Positions 7,312-12,760 of a DNA stretch of 12,952 bases are shown here, piece after piece (positions within the stretch are counted from its first letter, which is position 1; each line of letters starts with the position of its first letter). Below the pieces are notes generated by a model. That model was not told the DNA's origin. It saw only the letters and a list, made by a program, of their open reading frames with translations, and did not search any database. This stretch comes from DUOD01 sp050945235 (GTDB taxonomy: Bacteria > Bacillota > Clostridia > DUOD01), in NCBI GenBank assembly GCA_050945235.1, contig JBMNSO010000045.1:1-12952 (forward strand), given 5' to 3'. The position numbers and the translations under genes are program-made.

Positions 7312-7614
7312 TTATTTATATTCATTAATATTGGGTCTGCTCCAAGTTATGCCGTTTAGTTTTGCCTGTTTTAACAGGTACATATATTTCCTTTTGGCAG
7401 CTTCAACATCGTATATGGCATAATCTATAAGATCGGGATCAGTTACATTTTCAAAAAAATTCTGGGCAGCCATCCAATCGTTCCTGGCCTTGATAATGCT
7501 TTCTATAAACTGCTGCTCATCATAGTCTCTGGATAGATCCTCTTCCTCTTCTGTCAGGTCACCAAAAAAGGCAAACAGATGCCTTCCCCAGCTTAAACCA
7601 TTTTGCATTTTCAT
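7312..7614 (-). CDS. DUF2508 (YaaL-like) family protein, copy 1
   Basis: This is a 100-aa protein started at the ATG at 7614, which has GGGGGAG 5 nt upstream; the GTG at 7618-7620 abuts that site. The C-terminal two thirds carry the DUF2508 pattern: IIKARNDWMAAQNFFENVTD, DPDLIDYAIYDVEAAKRKYM and YLLKQAKLNGIT. It is an amphipathic helical protein without membrane segments or signal peptide. The family includes B. subtilis YaaL, encoded between recR and bofA; its molecular role is not established. Position directly before bofA supports the call. A paralogue with the same core lies at 10284-10589, and five unfamiliar genes lie between the two copies. It is longer at the N-terminus than YaaL (about 74 aa), with an acidic EEEED stretch. 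Confidence 0.8.
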   Translation of the reverse strand: MKMQNGLSWGRHLFAFFGDLTEEEEDLSRDYDEQQFIESIIKARNDWMAAQNFFENVTDPDLIDYAIYDVEAAKRKYMYLLKQAKLNGITWSRPNINEYK

Positions 7615-7702
7615 AAACACTCCCCCTTATACTGTATTTTTTTATATTATTACCAGCTTTGAATATTATATACAGTCTAAGAAGGTAATCCCACCACAGA
7701 CC

Positions 7703-8026
7703 CTATTCTCTCTCTTCCTTGAGTATAATTGACGCTTTAATTCCGTTGCCCAGATCCAAAAAACCTACCTTACCATCATTAATATATATATCCCCTCTGT
7801 AATCCTTTGTAATTCTAACTTGTCTCCTTAAACCTTCAACGGACAAATCCTTAAAGGCAAAGGGTTCAATTGCTATAAGTACTATACATGATGATGCTAT
7901 ATCTGTATTGCTTGTATCTACTACGTCTGTTATATTAACCATGTTAACGATTATATTCGATCTATTGACAATATCGCCGCTAGCGCTATTTTCTGAGTCT
8001 TCTCTTTGCATAATCCTATCCAACAT
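7703..8026 (-). CDS. Unrecognised 107-aa protein with a beta-rich C-terminal end
   Basis: I do not recognise the family. The ATG at 8026 has a strong GGGGAGGGAG site 4-5 nt upstream, so it is very likely translated. The N-terminus is polar, residues 17-52 alternate hydrophobic and polar residues and are rich in Asn, Ile and Val (GDIVNRSNIIVNMVNITDVV), and residues 69-107 read QVRITKDYRGDIYINDGKVG and end in IKASIILKEERE. This tail resembles in layout the C-terminal modules of the 97-aa and 326-aa neighbours (strand, G-x-I-x-I-N/D, Gly-turn, strand, charged end), though only weakly. There is no signal peptide or membrane helix. It lies between the 326-aa gene and DUF2508 copy 1 and probably shares their expression. 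A spore-structural role is inference from context only. Confidence 0.7.
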   Translation of the reverse strand: MLDRIMQREDSENSASGDIVNRSNIIVNMVNITDVVDTSNTDIASSCIVLIAIEPFAFKDLSVEGLRRQVRITKDYRGDIYINDGKVGFLDLGNGIKASIILKEERE

Positions 8027-8088
8027 ATCTCCCTCCCCTGAAAAATGTAAATTAAGTAGTCATCCTGTTTATATATAAGGACAGGTAT

Positions 8089-8117
8089 TTCAGATGGAGT
8101 GGAAAACCCCATCTGAA
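8089..8117 (-). terminator. Hairpin after the 326-aa gene
   Basis: A 9-bp perfect stem (TTCAGATGG / CCATCTGAA), with an inner GG/CC pair closing on a TTTT loop on the minus strand, begins 20 bp after the stop. It has no U-run, so it may be a weak terminator or an RNA-processing or stability element. Confidence 0.4.
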
Positions 8118-8136
8118 GTAATAATTTAAGTTAACC

Positions 8137-9117
8137 TTAGCTCTTGGCGGTTTTCTGGTCTACTGCAATGGCCAACCCTTGAGGTGGGTTTTTGGGGTCA
8201 AAGGGCCTCCCGTTTATAAAACAGCCATTTTTATTCATTTCAAACTTTATATTATCTACCCTCTTTGTTCCCATAGAAATGGACTGTTTATCAGTACCGC
8301 GCAGCCGCGATGTGCGCTTCCTGCGCTGTATGTCGTCATGTTTCCTTGGGGCTTTGCCTTCTGAAGCCTTGCCATCGCTATCTTTAGATGATACCTTGCC
8401 GGACTTGATAATCGTTTGTTGTGGTTTCTCTAAGTTTACCTTATCTTTACTTACCGGCTTTACCCTATGTTCAGCTTCTGCCCGGGCCCTAAGCTCCTGC
8501 TCTAACTCCTGTTTAAGCCTTTTCTTAAACTCCTGTTCAAACTGTTGCTCTAATTTCTGCTCTAACTCCCGGTCCAACTCCTCATCCAACTGCTGCTCCA
8601 ACCCATTGTCAAGCTCCTGCCCATACCTTTCTTCAACTTCTTGGTCAACATCTTCCACGGGCATTTCTTCAATTTCCTGTTCCCGTTCAGCCTCTCCCAC
8701 AGGCATTTCTTCGGCTTTCTGCTCAGCCTCTTCTGCGGGCATTTCTTCAATTTCCTGTTCAACCTGTTGCTTTATTTCCCCCCCGACCTCCACAATATCC
8801 TCTTCAGTTTCTTGTTGGAGTTCCGCCATTATCTCTTTATAGAGCCTATGAATAACCTCATCCTGGGATTTCCCGTGGGTTGTTTTAGGTATGTTGTCGG
8901 TAACATCAGGTCCATAGCTTTTCTTTTCTTCTTGGTCCGGTCCAGGGCTTTTTTCCTTTTGTTGGTCAGGTTCCGGCCTTTTCTCTCTGTGTGGTGCCGA
9001 CTCTGCTTCTTTTCTAATCTGGTGTTCTTCCATATCCTCTATATAGAACTTCATGCTGCCCTTTTCCTCGATGTCTACACCAAATTCACCTTTATGGTTG
9101 TATATTTTTATACCCAT
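8137..9117 (-). CDS. Unrecognised 326-aa charged coiled-coil protein with a C-terminal module
   Basis: The ATG at 9117 has GAAGG 7 nt upstream, and the gene follows the 97-aa gene by 36 bp. The parts in order are: residues 1-30, a short strand-rich start (GIKIYNHKGEFGVDIEE); 40-75, a Lys/Glu/Pro linker with PDQ repeats; about 85-215, a very Glu/Gln-rich, probably coiled-coil region with three imperfect EEMP repeats and Q-E-L-E-Q heptad-like runs; 216-285, a basic Ser/Lys/Arg region including RRKRTSRLRG; and 289-326, a module (FEMNKNGCFINGRPFDPKNP) that matches the end of the 97-aa protein. There is no signal peptide or membrane segment. The layout suggests a structural or scaffold protein whose end docks to something shared with the 97-aa protein. 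The repeats could have evolved by slippage. Function is unknown. Confidence 0.8.
   Translation of the reverse strand: MGIKIYNHKGEFGVDIEEKGSMKFYIEDMEEHQIRKEAESAPHREKRPEPDQQKEKSPGPDQEEKKSYGPDVTDNIPKTTHGKSQDEVIHRLYKEIMAELQQETEEDIVEVGGEIKQQVEQEIEEMPAEEAEQKAEEMPVGEAEREQEIEEMPVEDVDQEVEERYGQELDNGLEQQLDEELDRELEQKLEQQFEQEFKKRLKQELEQELRARAEAEHRVKPVSKDKVNLEKPQQTIIKSGKVSSKDSDGKASEGKAPRKHDDIQRRKRTSRLRGTDKQSISMGTKRVDNIKFEMNKNGCFINGRPFDPKNPPQGLAIAVDQKTAKS
8658..8760. repeat. Direct repeats inside the coiled-coil gene
   Basis: An identical 25-bp sequence occurs at 8658-8682 and 8736-8760, and a diverged copy lies at 8699-8723. The copies encode the E-E-M-P repeat units (residues about 122-154) and indicate internal duplication. 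Unit spacing is uneven (41 and 37 bp), so the frame is kept only over the full 78 bp. Confidence 0.8.
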
Positions 9118-9153
9118 TTAACTACCTTCTCCCTTTTTATTATGAATTTATAG

Positions 9154-9447
9154 TTAACTCCTAGCCTCTTTCTTATCCACAAAAATCTTATACCCCAAAG
9201 GAGGTTTTTCAGAATCAATCTTTTTGCCGTCAATAAGTATATTGCCATCCAAAGTGATCCTGATTTCTCTAGGCTCAGCATTCTGTCGATCATTTCCTAT
9301 CCCATCGGCATCATTAAGCCACCGCAGGGTAGGATTAAGCAGCATAATTAAAGCATTCTGTCTCACCTTGCTATCCCGCGAACTTAATATATTTGCAATA
9401 TTAATTGCTGCCGCCTTGGCATTTAACCTATTAGTTATTTCCGCCAT
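9154..9447 (-). CDS. Unrecognised 97-aa protein sharing its C-terminus with the 326-aa protein
   Basis: I start this at the ATG at 9447 (MAEITNRLNAKAAAINIANI); AAAGGGGG lies 12 nt upstream, rather far. A longer frame from 9477 would include that site and is less likely. Residues 1-48 look helical and moderately hydrophobic, with Ala-rich and Leu-rich faces but no membrane segment. Residues 61-97 (REIRITLDGNILIDGKKIDS, then EKPPLGYKIFVDKKEARS) match the end of the 326-aa neighbour: I-x-x-x-x-x-x-G-x-x-I-[ND]-G-x-x-x-D-x-x-x-P-P-x-G-x-x-I-x-V-D-x-K-x-A-[KR]-S. Two adjacent proteins with the same end module suggest that they bind the same partner or assemble together. A sigma-K-like promoter candidate lies upstream. 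Function is not known to me. Confidence 0.75.
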   Translation of the reverse strand: MAEITNRLNAKAAAINIANILSSRDSKVRQNALIMLLNPTLRWLNDADGIGNDRQNAEPREIRITLDGNILIDGKKIDSEKPPLGYKIFVDKKEARS

Positions 9448-9505
9448 GATATAACTGTGCCCCCTTTTACAATACAACCATTAGATGTAAATACAGCTTT
9501 TTTTT

Positions 9506-9532
9506 ATTATATGCTTACACATATATAATTGT
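9506..9532 (-). promoter_or_regulatory. Possible sigma-K-type promoter for the 97-aa / 326-aa genes
   Basis: On the minus strand CATATAAT (9513-9506) is preceded by AC at 9532-9531 with 17 bp between. The sigma-K consensus is AC-N16-CATANNNT, so spacing is one base long. In such AT-rich DNA it could arise by chance. Confidence 0.3.
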
Positions 9533-9539
9533 TAATAAC

Positions 9540-9583
9540 ATATGGGGATACAGCATAATAAAGATTTTGCTGTATCCCCATAT
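9540..9583 (-). terminator. Long hairpin after the 69-aa gene
   Basis: A perfect 16-bp stem (ATATGGGGATACAGCA and its complement, 9583-9568 with 9555-9540) has a 12-nt loop and starts 25 bp after the stop. No long U-run follows (GTTATTAAC). It likely ends or attenuates transcripts of the two small paralogues and may stabilise their mRNA. Confidence 0.65.
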
Positions 9584-9607
9584 CTTTAAATAATGCTGCC
9601 CCTGTGA

Positions 9608-9817
9608 TTAATCAGTTTGCTTTGAGGTTTGGTTCCACTGTTTGGAATCAATGTCTCCACCAGCTGTGATTACAGCGGCATTGGACTGGGCCATACAGTT
9701 TTGGGAATCGGTATTATTAGCAACTGAAAATGCATAACCTACTATATTCGAATTAGTAATACCATTGCCCACTGCTTTATCACCGCTGCCAAAGAATGCT
9801 TTTGCTTTATCTTCCAT
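9608..9817 (-). CDS. Unrecognised 69-aa small protein, paralogue of the 67-aa neighbour
   Basis: The start is the ATG at 9817 with GGAAGGGG at 5-6 nt; the frame extends to 9835 but that would precede the ribosome binding site. After a variable 16-residue start (MEDKAKAFFGSGDKAV) the core reads GNGITNSNIVGYAFSVANNT, then DSQNCMAQSNAAVITAGGDI and DSKQWNQ. It is identical to the upstream 67-aa protein at 42 of 47 core residues. The single Cys (NCMAQ) is kept. There is no signal peptide or membrane helix; the core is rich in Asn, Gly, Ala and Val, like small structural or self-assembling proteins. I do not recognise the family. Small size, good ribosome binding sites and duplication suggest high expression. 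It lies in a sporulation-linked neighbourhood. Confidence 0.82.
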   Translation of the reverse strand: MEDKAKAFFGSGDKAVGNGITNSNIVGYAFSVANNTDSQNCMAQSNAAVITAGGDIDSKQWNQTSKQTD

Positions 9818-10008
9818 GCTAACCCCTTCCTTCAATATTACTAAGATATTAATGTTTAACCTTGATCATTATTGATCATGCTGTTTTTGTGCCTGATTCC
9901 ACTGTTTGGAATCGATGTCACCACCAGCTGTGATTACAGCGGCATTGGACTGGGCCATACAATTATCTGCATCGGTGTTGTTGGCAACTGAAAATGCATA
10001 ACCTACAA
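9634..10008. repeat. Tandem duplication of a small gene (264-bp period)
   Basis: The segment 9634 to about 9744 and the segment 9898 to about 10008 are nearly identical at the DNA level, offset by 264 bp. The match covers the protein core and fades at both gene ends. This is a gene duplication in tandem, either recent or kept alike by gene conversion. Confidence 0.85.
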
Positions 10009-10072
10009 CGTTGCAATTAACAATACCATTGCCTAAGTTTTTTTCATTTAATGCAGCTGCATTGTCTTCCAT
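9869..10072 (-). CDS. Unrecognised 67-aa small protein, first of two tandem paralogues
   Basis: The ATG at 10072 has AAAGGAG 6-7 nt upstream. The N-terminus MEDNAAALNEKNL differs from that of the paralogue, whereas residues 14-60 (GNGIVNCNVVGYAFSVANNT, DADNCMAQSNAAVITAGGDI, DSKQWNQ) are almost the same. Cys38 is shared; Cys20 is Ser in the other copy. The end is polar (Gln, Lys, His). No known motif, leader peptide cleavage site, signal peptide or membrane segment is evident. A sigma-K consensus sequence lies about 84-109 bp upstream and a terminator hairpin follows the second copy, so the pair probably forms its own transcript. Candidate roles are spore-coat, crust or inclusion component, by context and composition only; a peptide-derived product is less likely because the two are long and lack a Cys/Ser/Thr-rich core. 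Confidence 0.82.
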   Translation of the reverse strand: MEDNAAALNEKNLGNGIVNCNVVGYAFSVANNTDADNCMAQSNAAVITAGGDIDSKQWNQAQKQHDQ

Positions 10073-10155
10073 GGTCGCAACTCCTTTCCGTATAATTTAA
10101 TGCATAGACAGGCATGTTGTCTTTTTATATATTTCTATGCATTTATCCTATTAAT

Positions 10156-10181
10156 AATATATGGCAGCATATATAAATGGT
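10156..10181 (-). promoter_or_regulatory. Candidate sigma-K promoter of the small paralogue pair
   Basis: On the minus strand AC (10181-10180), exactly 16 bp, then CATATATT (10163-10156) fits the sigma-K consensus AC-N16-CATANNNT. It is 84-109 bp upstream of the 67-aa start. No good sigma-A promoter is seen between the terminator at 10223-10263 and the gene. If real, the genes are expressed late in the mother cell, and sigma-K activation is the step that BofA (gene at 6943-7218) restrains. Confidence 0.45.
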
Positions 10182-10222
10182 TACATACTATTTGCTATGT
10201 TTTTGTATATATTTGCAAAACA

Positions 10223-10263
10223 AAACCATGATTTAAGGCCATTGTGCCCCTAAACCATGGTTT
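10223..10263 (-). terminator. Terminator of DUF2508 copy 2, built from two near-identical repeats
   Basis: On the minus strand AAACCATG (10263-10256) pairs with CATGGTTT (10230-10223). The stem continues inward as TTTA-GG / CC-TTAAA with one bulge, and is followed by TGTTTTG. The same bases read as two 18-bp direct repeats (10223-10240 and 10252-10269, 16 of 18 identical), and TAAACCATGGTTTA is a perfect palindrome. A binding site for a dimeric protein is the alternative. Confidence 0.55.
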
Positions 10264-10283
10264 AAGACCGTTTATTTAACCTT

Positions 10284-10589
10284 TTACCTGACAGTATTCT
10301 TTATATTTGAATTTGTACAGGTTACACCATTTAGTTTAGCTTGTTTCAATAGGTAAATATACTTCTTTTTTGCAGCTTCCATACTATATATGGCGTAATC
10401 CACAAGATCGGAATCCGAAACATTGTCGAAATACTTCTCGGCCGCCCTCCATTCTCTCCTGGCTTTGGCCAAACTATTCAAGATCTGGTGTTTATCAGTA
10501 TCATGGGAAAATTTCATGCTTGGTTTCGATCGGTGTGCCAAGAAAGTTAACAGGTGTCCTTGCTGTTCGAACCTGTTTGCTTTTTTCAT
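10284..10589 (-). CDS. DUF2508 (YaaL-like) family protein, copy 2
   Basis: The protein is 101 aa when started at the ATG at 10589, which has AGGGGGC at 6-7 nt; the open frame runs on to 10721 without a ribosome binding site and overlaps the mscS promoter. The core LAKARREWRAAEKYFDNVSD, SDLVDYAIYSMEAAKKKYIY and LLKQAKLNGVT is plainly paralogous to copy 1 at 7312-7614. The first 35 residues are basic (KKANRF, HRSKPSMKFSH) where copy 1 is acidic, so the two have diverged in charge. It is a helical, soluble protein of unknown role. It is the outermost gene of the minus-strand cluster and ends in a hairpin terminator. It may have arisen by duplication of the bofA-linked gene during assembly of this locus. 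Confidence 0.78.
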   Translation of the reverse strand: MKKANRFEQQGHLLTFLAHRSKPSMKFSHDTDKHQILNSLAKARREWRAAEKYFDNVSDSDLVDYAIYSMEAAKKKYIYLLKQAKLNGVTCTNSNIKNTVR

Positions 10590-10675
10590 AGATTTGCCCC
10601 CTAATGGTAATACTTTCTGGATTACTATATTATATGTAGTACCATCTCCCTTAATTACTAAACCTGTTTGAATGG

Positions 10676-10704
10676 TTGCTTTTGTAAAGGGGGACATATA
10701 TAAT
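10676..10704 (+). promoter_or_regulatory. Sigma-A promoter of mscS
   Basis: TTGCTT (10676-10681) and TATAAT (10699-10704) are separated by 17 bp, with a perfect -10 hexamer. A leader of about 70 nt follows, containing CGGCAATTGCCG (a perfect palindrome) and the AGGGGGA / TCCCTC pairing. It faces away from the minus-strand cluster. Confidence 0.65.
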
Positions 10705-10781
10705 AAAAACAATACCGGCAATTGCCGCTAAGGGGGAGGTCAGTCCCTCAGGCGGGATGCCATTGAAAGGATCGTAGGGTA

Positions 10782-11927
10782 ATGGATTTACAGTTTTGGA
10801 ATGGGTTTGCAAATCTTTGGGATAGTTTTTGGAATAGTTACGGTATATTGATAAAACAGATAGCTGTCGCTGTTTTAATATTTATGGCATTCCTACTTTT
10901 AAGAAAAATATTTGTTACCTACATATTTAAAATGCTATTGAGGCTTTCGAAAAAAACAACTTCCAATATTGACAACCAACTGATACTGGCCTTTGAAAAA
11001 CCGTTGCGGGTATTCATTATCATTTTAGGCATTTACTTTGCCCTGGCATATTTACCCCTAAACGAAGCACAAAATATAGTGTTGTCAAGATTCTTAAGAA
11101 GTTCTATTATAGTAGCCATTGCCGCCGGATTTTATAATATAGCTGGGGCTTCCTCAGGCCTGTTCGAGGAATTAGAAAATAGATTCAATATTCATATAGA
11201 TAAAATTTTAATACCCTTTTTTACAAAGGTAATCAGAGTTGTTATTGTGGTACTAGTAGTCAGCATAATACTTCAGGAATGGGGCTATAAGGTGGACGGT
11301 TTTATTGCAGGATTGGGTTTGGGGGGCCTGGCTTTTTCACTGGCCGCCAAGGATACCATCGCCAATATATTTGCGGGAATAGTAATCATAACCGACAAGC
11401 CCTTTTCCATAGGCGACTGGATCTGTACACCTAGTATAGAAGGTACCGTGGAGGATATTAACTTTAGGAGCACCAAAATCAGAACCTTCGCCCATGCGTT
11501 AGTTACCATGCCCAACTCCACCCTGGCCAATGAGCCCATAACCAATTGGAGCCGAATGGGTAAAAGGCGGATAACCTTTAAACTTAAGATACAATACTCC
11601 ACCCCCAGGGACAAACTGGAAAGGTGTATCCAGGCAATCAGAGCTATGCTTTGGGAGCATCCCGATATTCATAAGGATACTATTTTTGTAACCCTTGAAG
11701 GATTTGAAAACTACAGTTTAGAGATATTCCTATATTTTTTCACCATTACCACCAACTGGGGCGAGTTTTTGGAAGTCAAACAGGATATTAACTTTAAGAT
11801 AATGAAGATATTGGAGGATGAGCAGGTGTCAATGGCATTCCCCCCCAGGAGCATTTACTTTGAAACACCCCTGGATGCTAGGCAACAACCCCAGAATGCC
11901 ATACAACAACACCAGGACAAGGCGTAA
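10782..11927 (+). CDS. MscS-family small-conductance mechanosensitive channel
   Basis: This 381-aa inner membrane protein has five likely membrane helices (about 22-45, 74-92, 105-125, 146-165 and 173-205). The pore-lining TM3 reads FIAGLGLGGLAFSLAAKDTI and continues ANIFAGIVIITDKPFSIGDW, the MscS hallmark with Gly/Ala packing. The beta domain (GTVEDINFRSTKIRTFAHAL, VTMPNSTLANEPITNWSR) and an alpha/beta C-terminal domain follow. The channel opens under membrane tension to release solutes on hypo-osmotic shock. The two extra N-terminal helices place it with longer homologues such as YbdG/YnaI rather than three-helix MscS. AAAGGA lies 10 nt before the ATG. It is the only plus-strand gene and ends one base from the convergent lipoprotein gene. 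The polar Gln-rich tail (ARQQPQNAIQQHQDKA) is unusual. Confidence 0.93.
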   Translation: MDLQFWNGFANLWDSFWNSYGILIKQIAVAVLIFMAFLLLRKIFVTYIFKMLLRLSKKTTSNIDNQLILAFEKPLRVFIIILGIYFALAYLPLNEAQNIVLSRFLRSSIIVAIAAGFYNIAGASSGLFEELENRFNIHIDKILIPFFTKVIRVVIVVLVVSIILQEWGYKVDGFIAGLGLGGLAFSLAAKDTIANIFAGIVIITDKPFSIGDWICTPSIEGTVEDINFRSTKIRTFAHALVTMPNSTLANEPITNWSRMGKRRITFKLKIQYSTPRDKLERCIQAIRAMLWEHPDIHKDTIFVTLEGFENYSLEIFLYFFTITTNWGEFLEVKQDINFKIMKILEDEQVSMAFPPRSIYFETPLDARQQPQNAIQQHQDKA

Positions 11928-11928
11928 A

Positions 11929-12276
11929 TCAATCCAGGAGTTTAACCTTAAAGCATCCTTGCAGTTGTGCTGGATAGCTCTCGGCAATTGCCCCATTATA
12001 GAATACTTCCACCCGTGCCCCAACCTTAATATCGTCCATGGTTATTTCCGTATCCCGGGCATCCACCAGGTCTGCATCCTTGACGGATACAAATATTTTA
12101 TCGGCCGATCTTAACTCGTCTGAACCCTCATCGGGTTGTACCAGCAAAGAGGTATGGTCGTTTTCAAGGACGGTTGCCGAGAAGGAATATCCTTCATCCT
12201 TTCCCTGGTTAGCGCATCCTGCCAAAATAATAGCTATCAGCATCAGGCAAATAATTAAAACCCTTGGTCTTATCAT
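11929..12276 (-). CDS. DUF3221 family lipoprotein
   Basis: This is a 115-aa protein started at an ATG with GGAGGG 7 nt upstream. Residues 1-21 are a lipoprotein signal peptide (RPRVLIICLMLIAIILAGC) with lipobox L-A-G-C, so Cys21 should be lipidated and the protein held on the outer face of the membrane. The mature part has the DUF3221 pattern: VLENDHTSLLVQPDEGSDEL, RSADKIFVSVKDADLVDARD and DIKVGARVEVFYNGAIAESY followed by PAQ. It is a small OB-like beta domain; no molecular function is established for the family as far as I know. The stop lies 1 bp from the mscS stop on the other strand, with no terminator between, so the transcripts must overlap. Confidence 0.85.
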   Translation of the reverse strand: MIRPRVLIICLMLIAIILAGCANQGKDEGYSFSATVLENDHTSLLVQPDEGSDELRSADKIFVSVKDADLVDARDTEITMDDIKVGARVEVFYNGAIAESYPAQLQGCFKVKLLD

Positions 12277-12557
12277 TTAAAACCCTCCTTTATATTGTTA
12301 GACGATGGGTGATTGATATTAGTTCCATCCTGTACCGCAACATGGGATAATGGAATTGCATCAAGCAGTTCGGAATATCTATCATCCGCTGCTTTTGAAA
12401 AAGTCTTGGTCTCTATCTTCCCAAACCTTTGTTTTCATACACTATTCTATTATCATTATACTTTAAATCCTATTTTATCTCCTATCATTTCTTCTGATCC
12501 ATTAATTTTACTGGGCATAAGTCTTAATCCTTGTTCCTTCCCTCTATAAAATTTGAT
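12277..12557 (-). other. Gene-poor stretch with possible gene debris
   Basis: No convincing intact gene lies between the lipoprotein gene and the terminator at 12558. On the minus strand a frame reads KTFSKAADDRYSELLDAIPL, then SHVAVQDGTNINHPSS, and ends in a TGA that overlaps the lipoprotein ATG. It meets a stop about 50 codons upstream and has no start codon with a ribosome binding site. A second short frame nearer 12540 ends FYRGKEQGLRLMPSKINGSE plus a few residues. Both look protein-like but are too short to name. Confidence 0.3.
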
Positions 12558-12606
12558 AAAAAAACATGGCCTATAGGGCTTTTCTTGACCCTAATAAACC
12601 ATGTTT
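12558..12606 (-). terminator. Intrinsic terminator of the gene at the right edge
   Basis: On the minus strand AAACATGG pairs with CCATGTTT (8 bp), an inner TAGGG/CCCTA stem stacks inside, and seven T follow (12564-12558). It is about 155 bp downstream of the stop at 12761. The sequence between them shows no gene. Confidence 0.75.
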
Positions 12607-12760
12607 CCTACAACAACTTTATTTGCATCCTAAAAGGAATTTACAAAATAATAGGAGTTTATTTAATGCATATATAGACAGGACTATGATTCTAGTTCTG
12701 CAGCTAGTATCAAAAAATATAATACTAAAATGTTAATTTCCCAAACTTTAATCTTAGCAT

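Noticed and set aside
8192..8842. Plus-strand 216-codon frame rich in Ser and Cys
   Set aside because: It is the antisense reading of the Glu/Gln codons of the coiled-coil gene, which produce Ser/Cys/Asn/Phe runs by codon complementarity.
9634..10008. Direct repeats as a CRISPR array
   Set aside because: There are only two units, each over 100 bp, and they are protein coding with conserved frame.
9608..10072. The two small proteins as RiPP or bacteriocin precursors
   Set aside because: The core lacks a Cys/Ser/Thr-rich region, a double-Gly cleavage site and any adjacent modification or export gene; conservation lies in the C-terminal two thirds in both copies.
9608..10072. The two small proteins as GerPA/GerPF-type germination proteins
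   Set aside because: The typical Pro-Ala-x-V-G start and the GAGSFNTGD-like end are missing, so the resemblance is only in composition.
10590..10721. 44-residue N-terminal extension of DUF2508 copy 2
   Set aside because: It precedes the strong ribosome binding site, overlaps the mscS promoter, and has no counterpart in copy 1.
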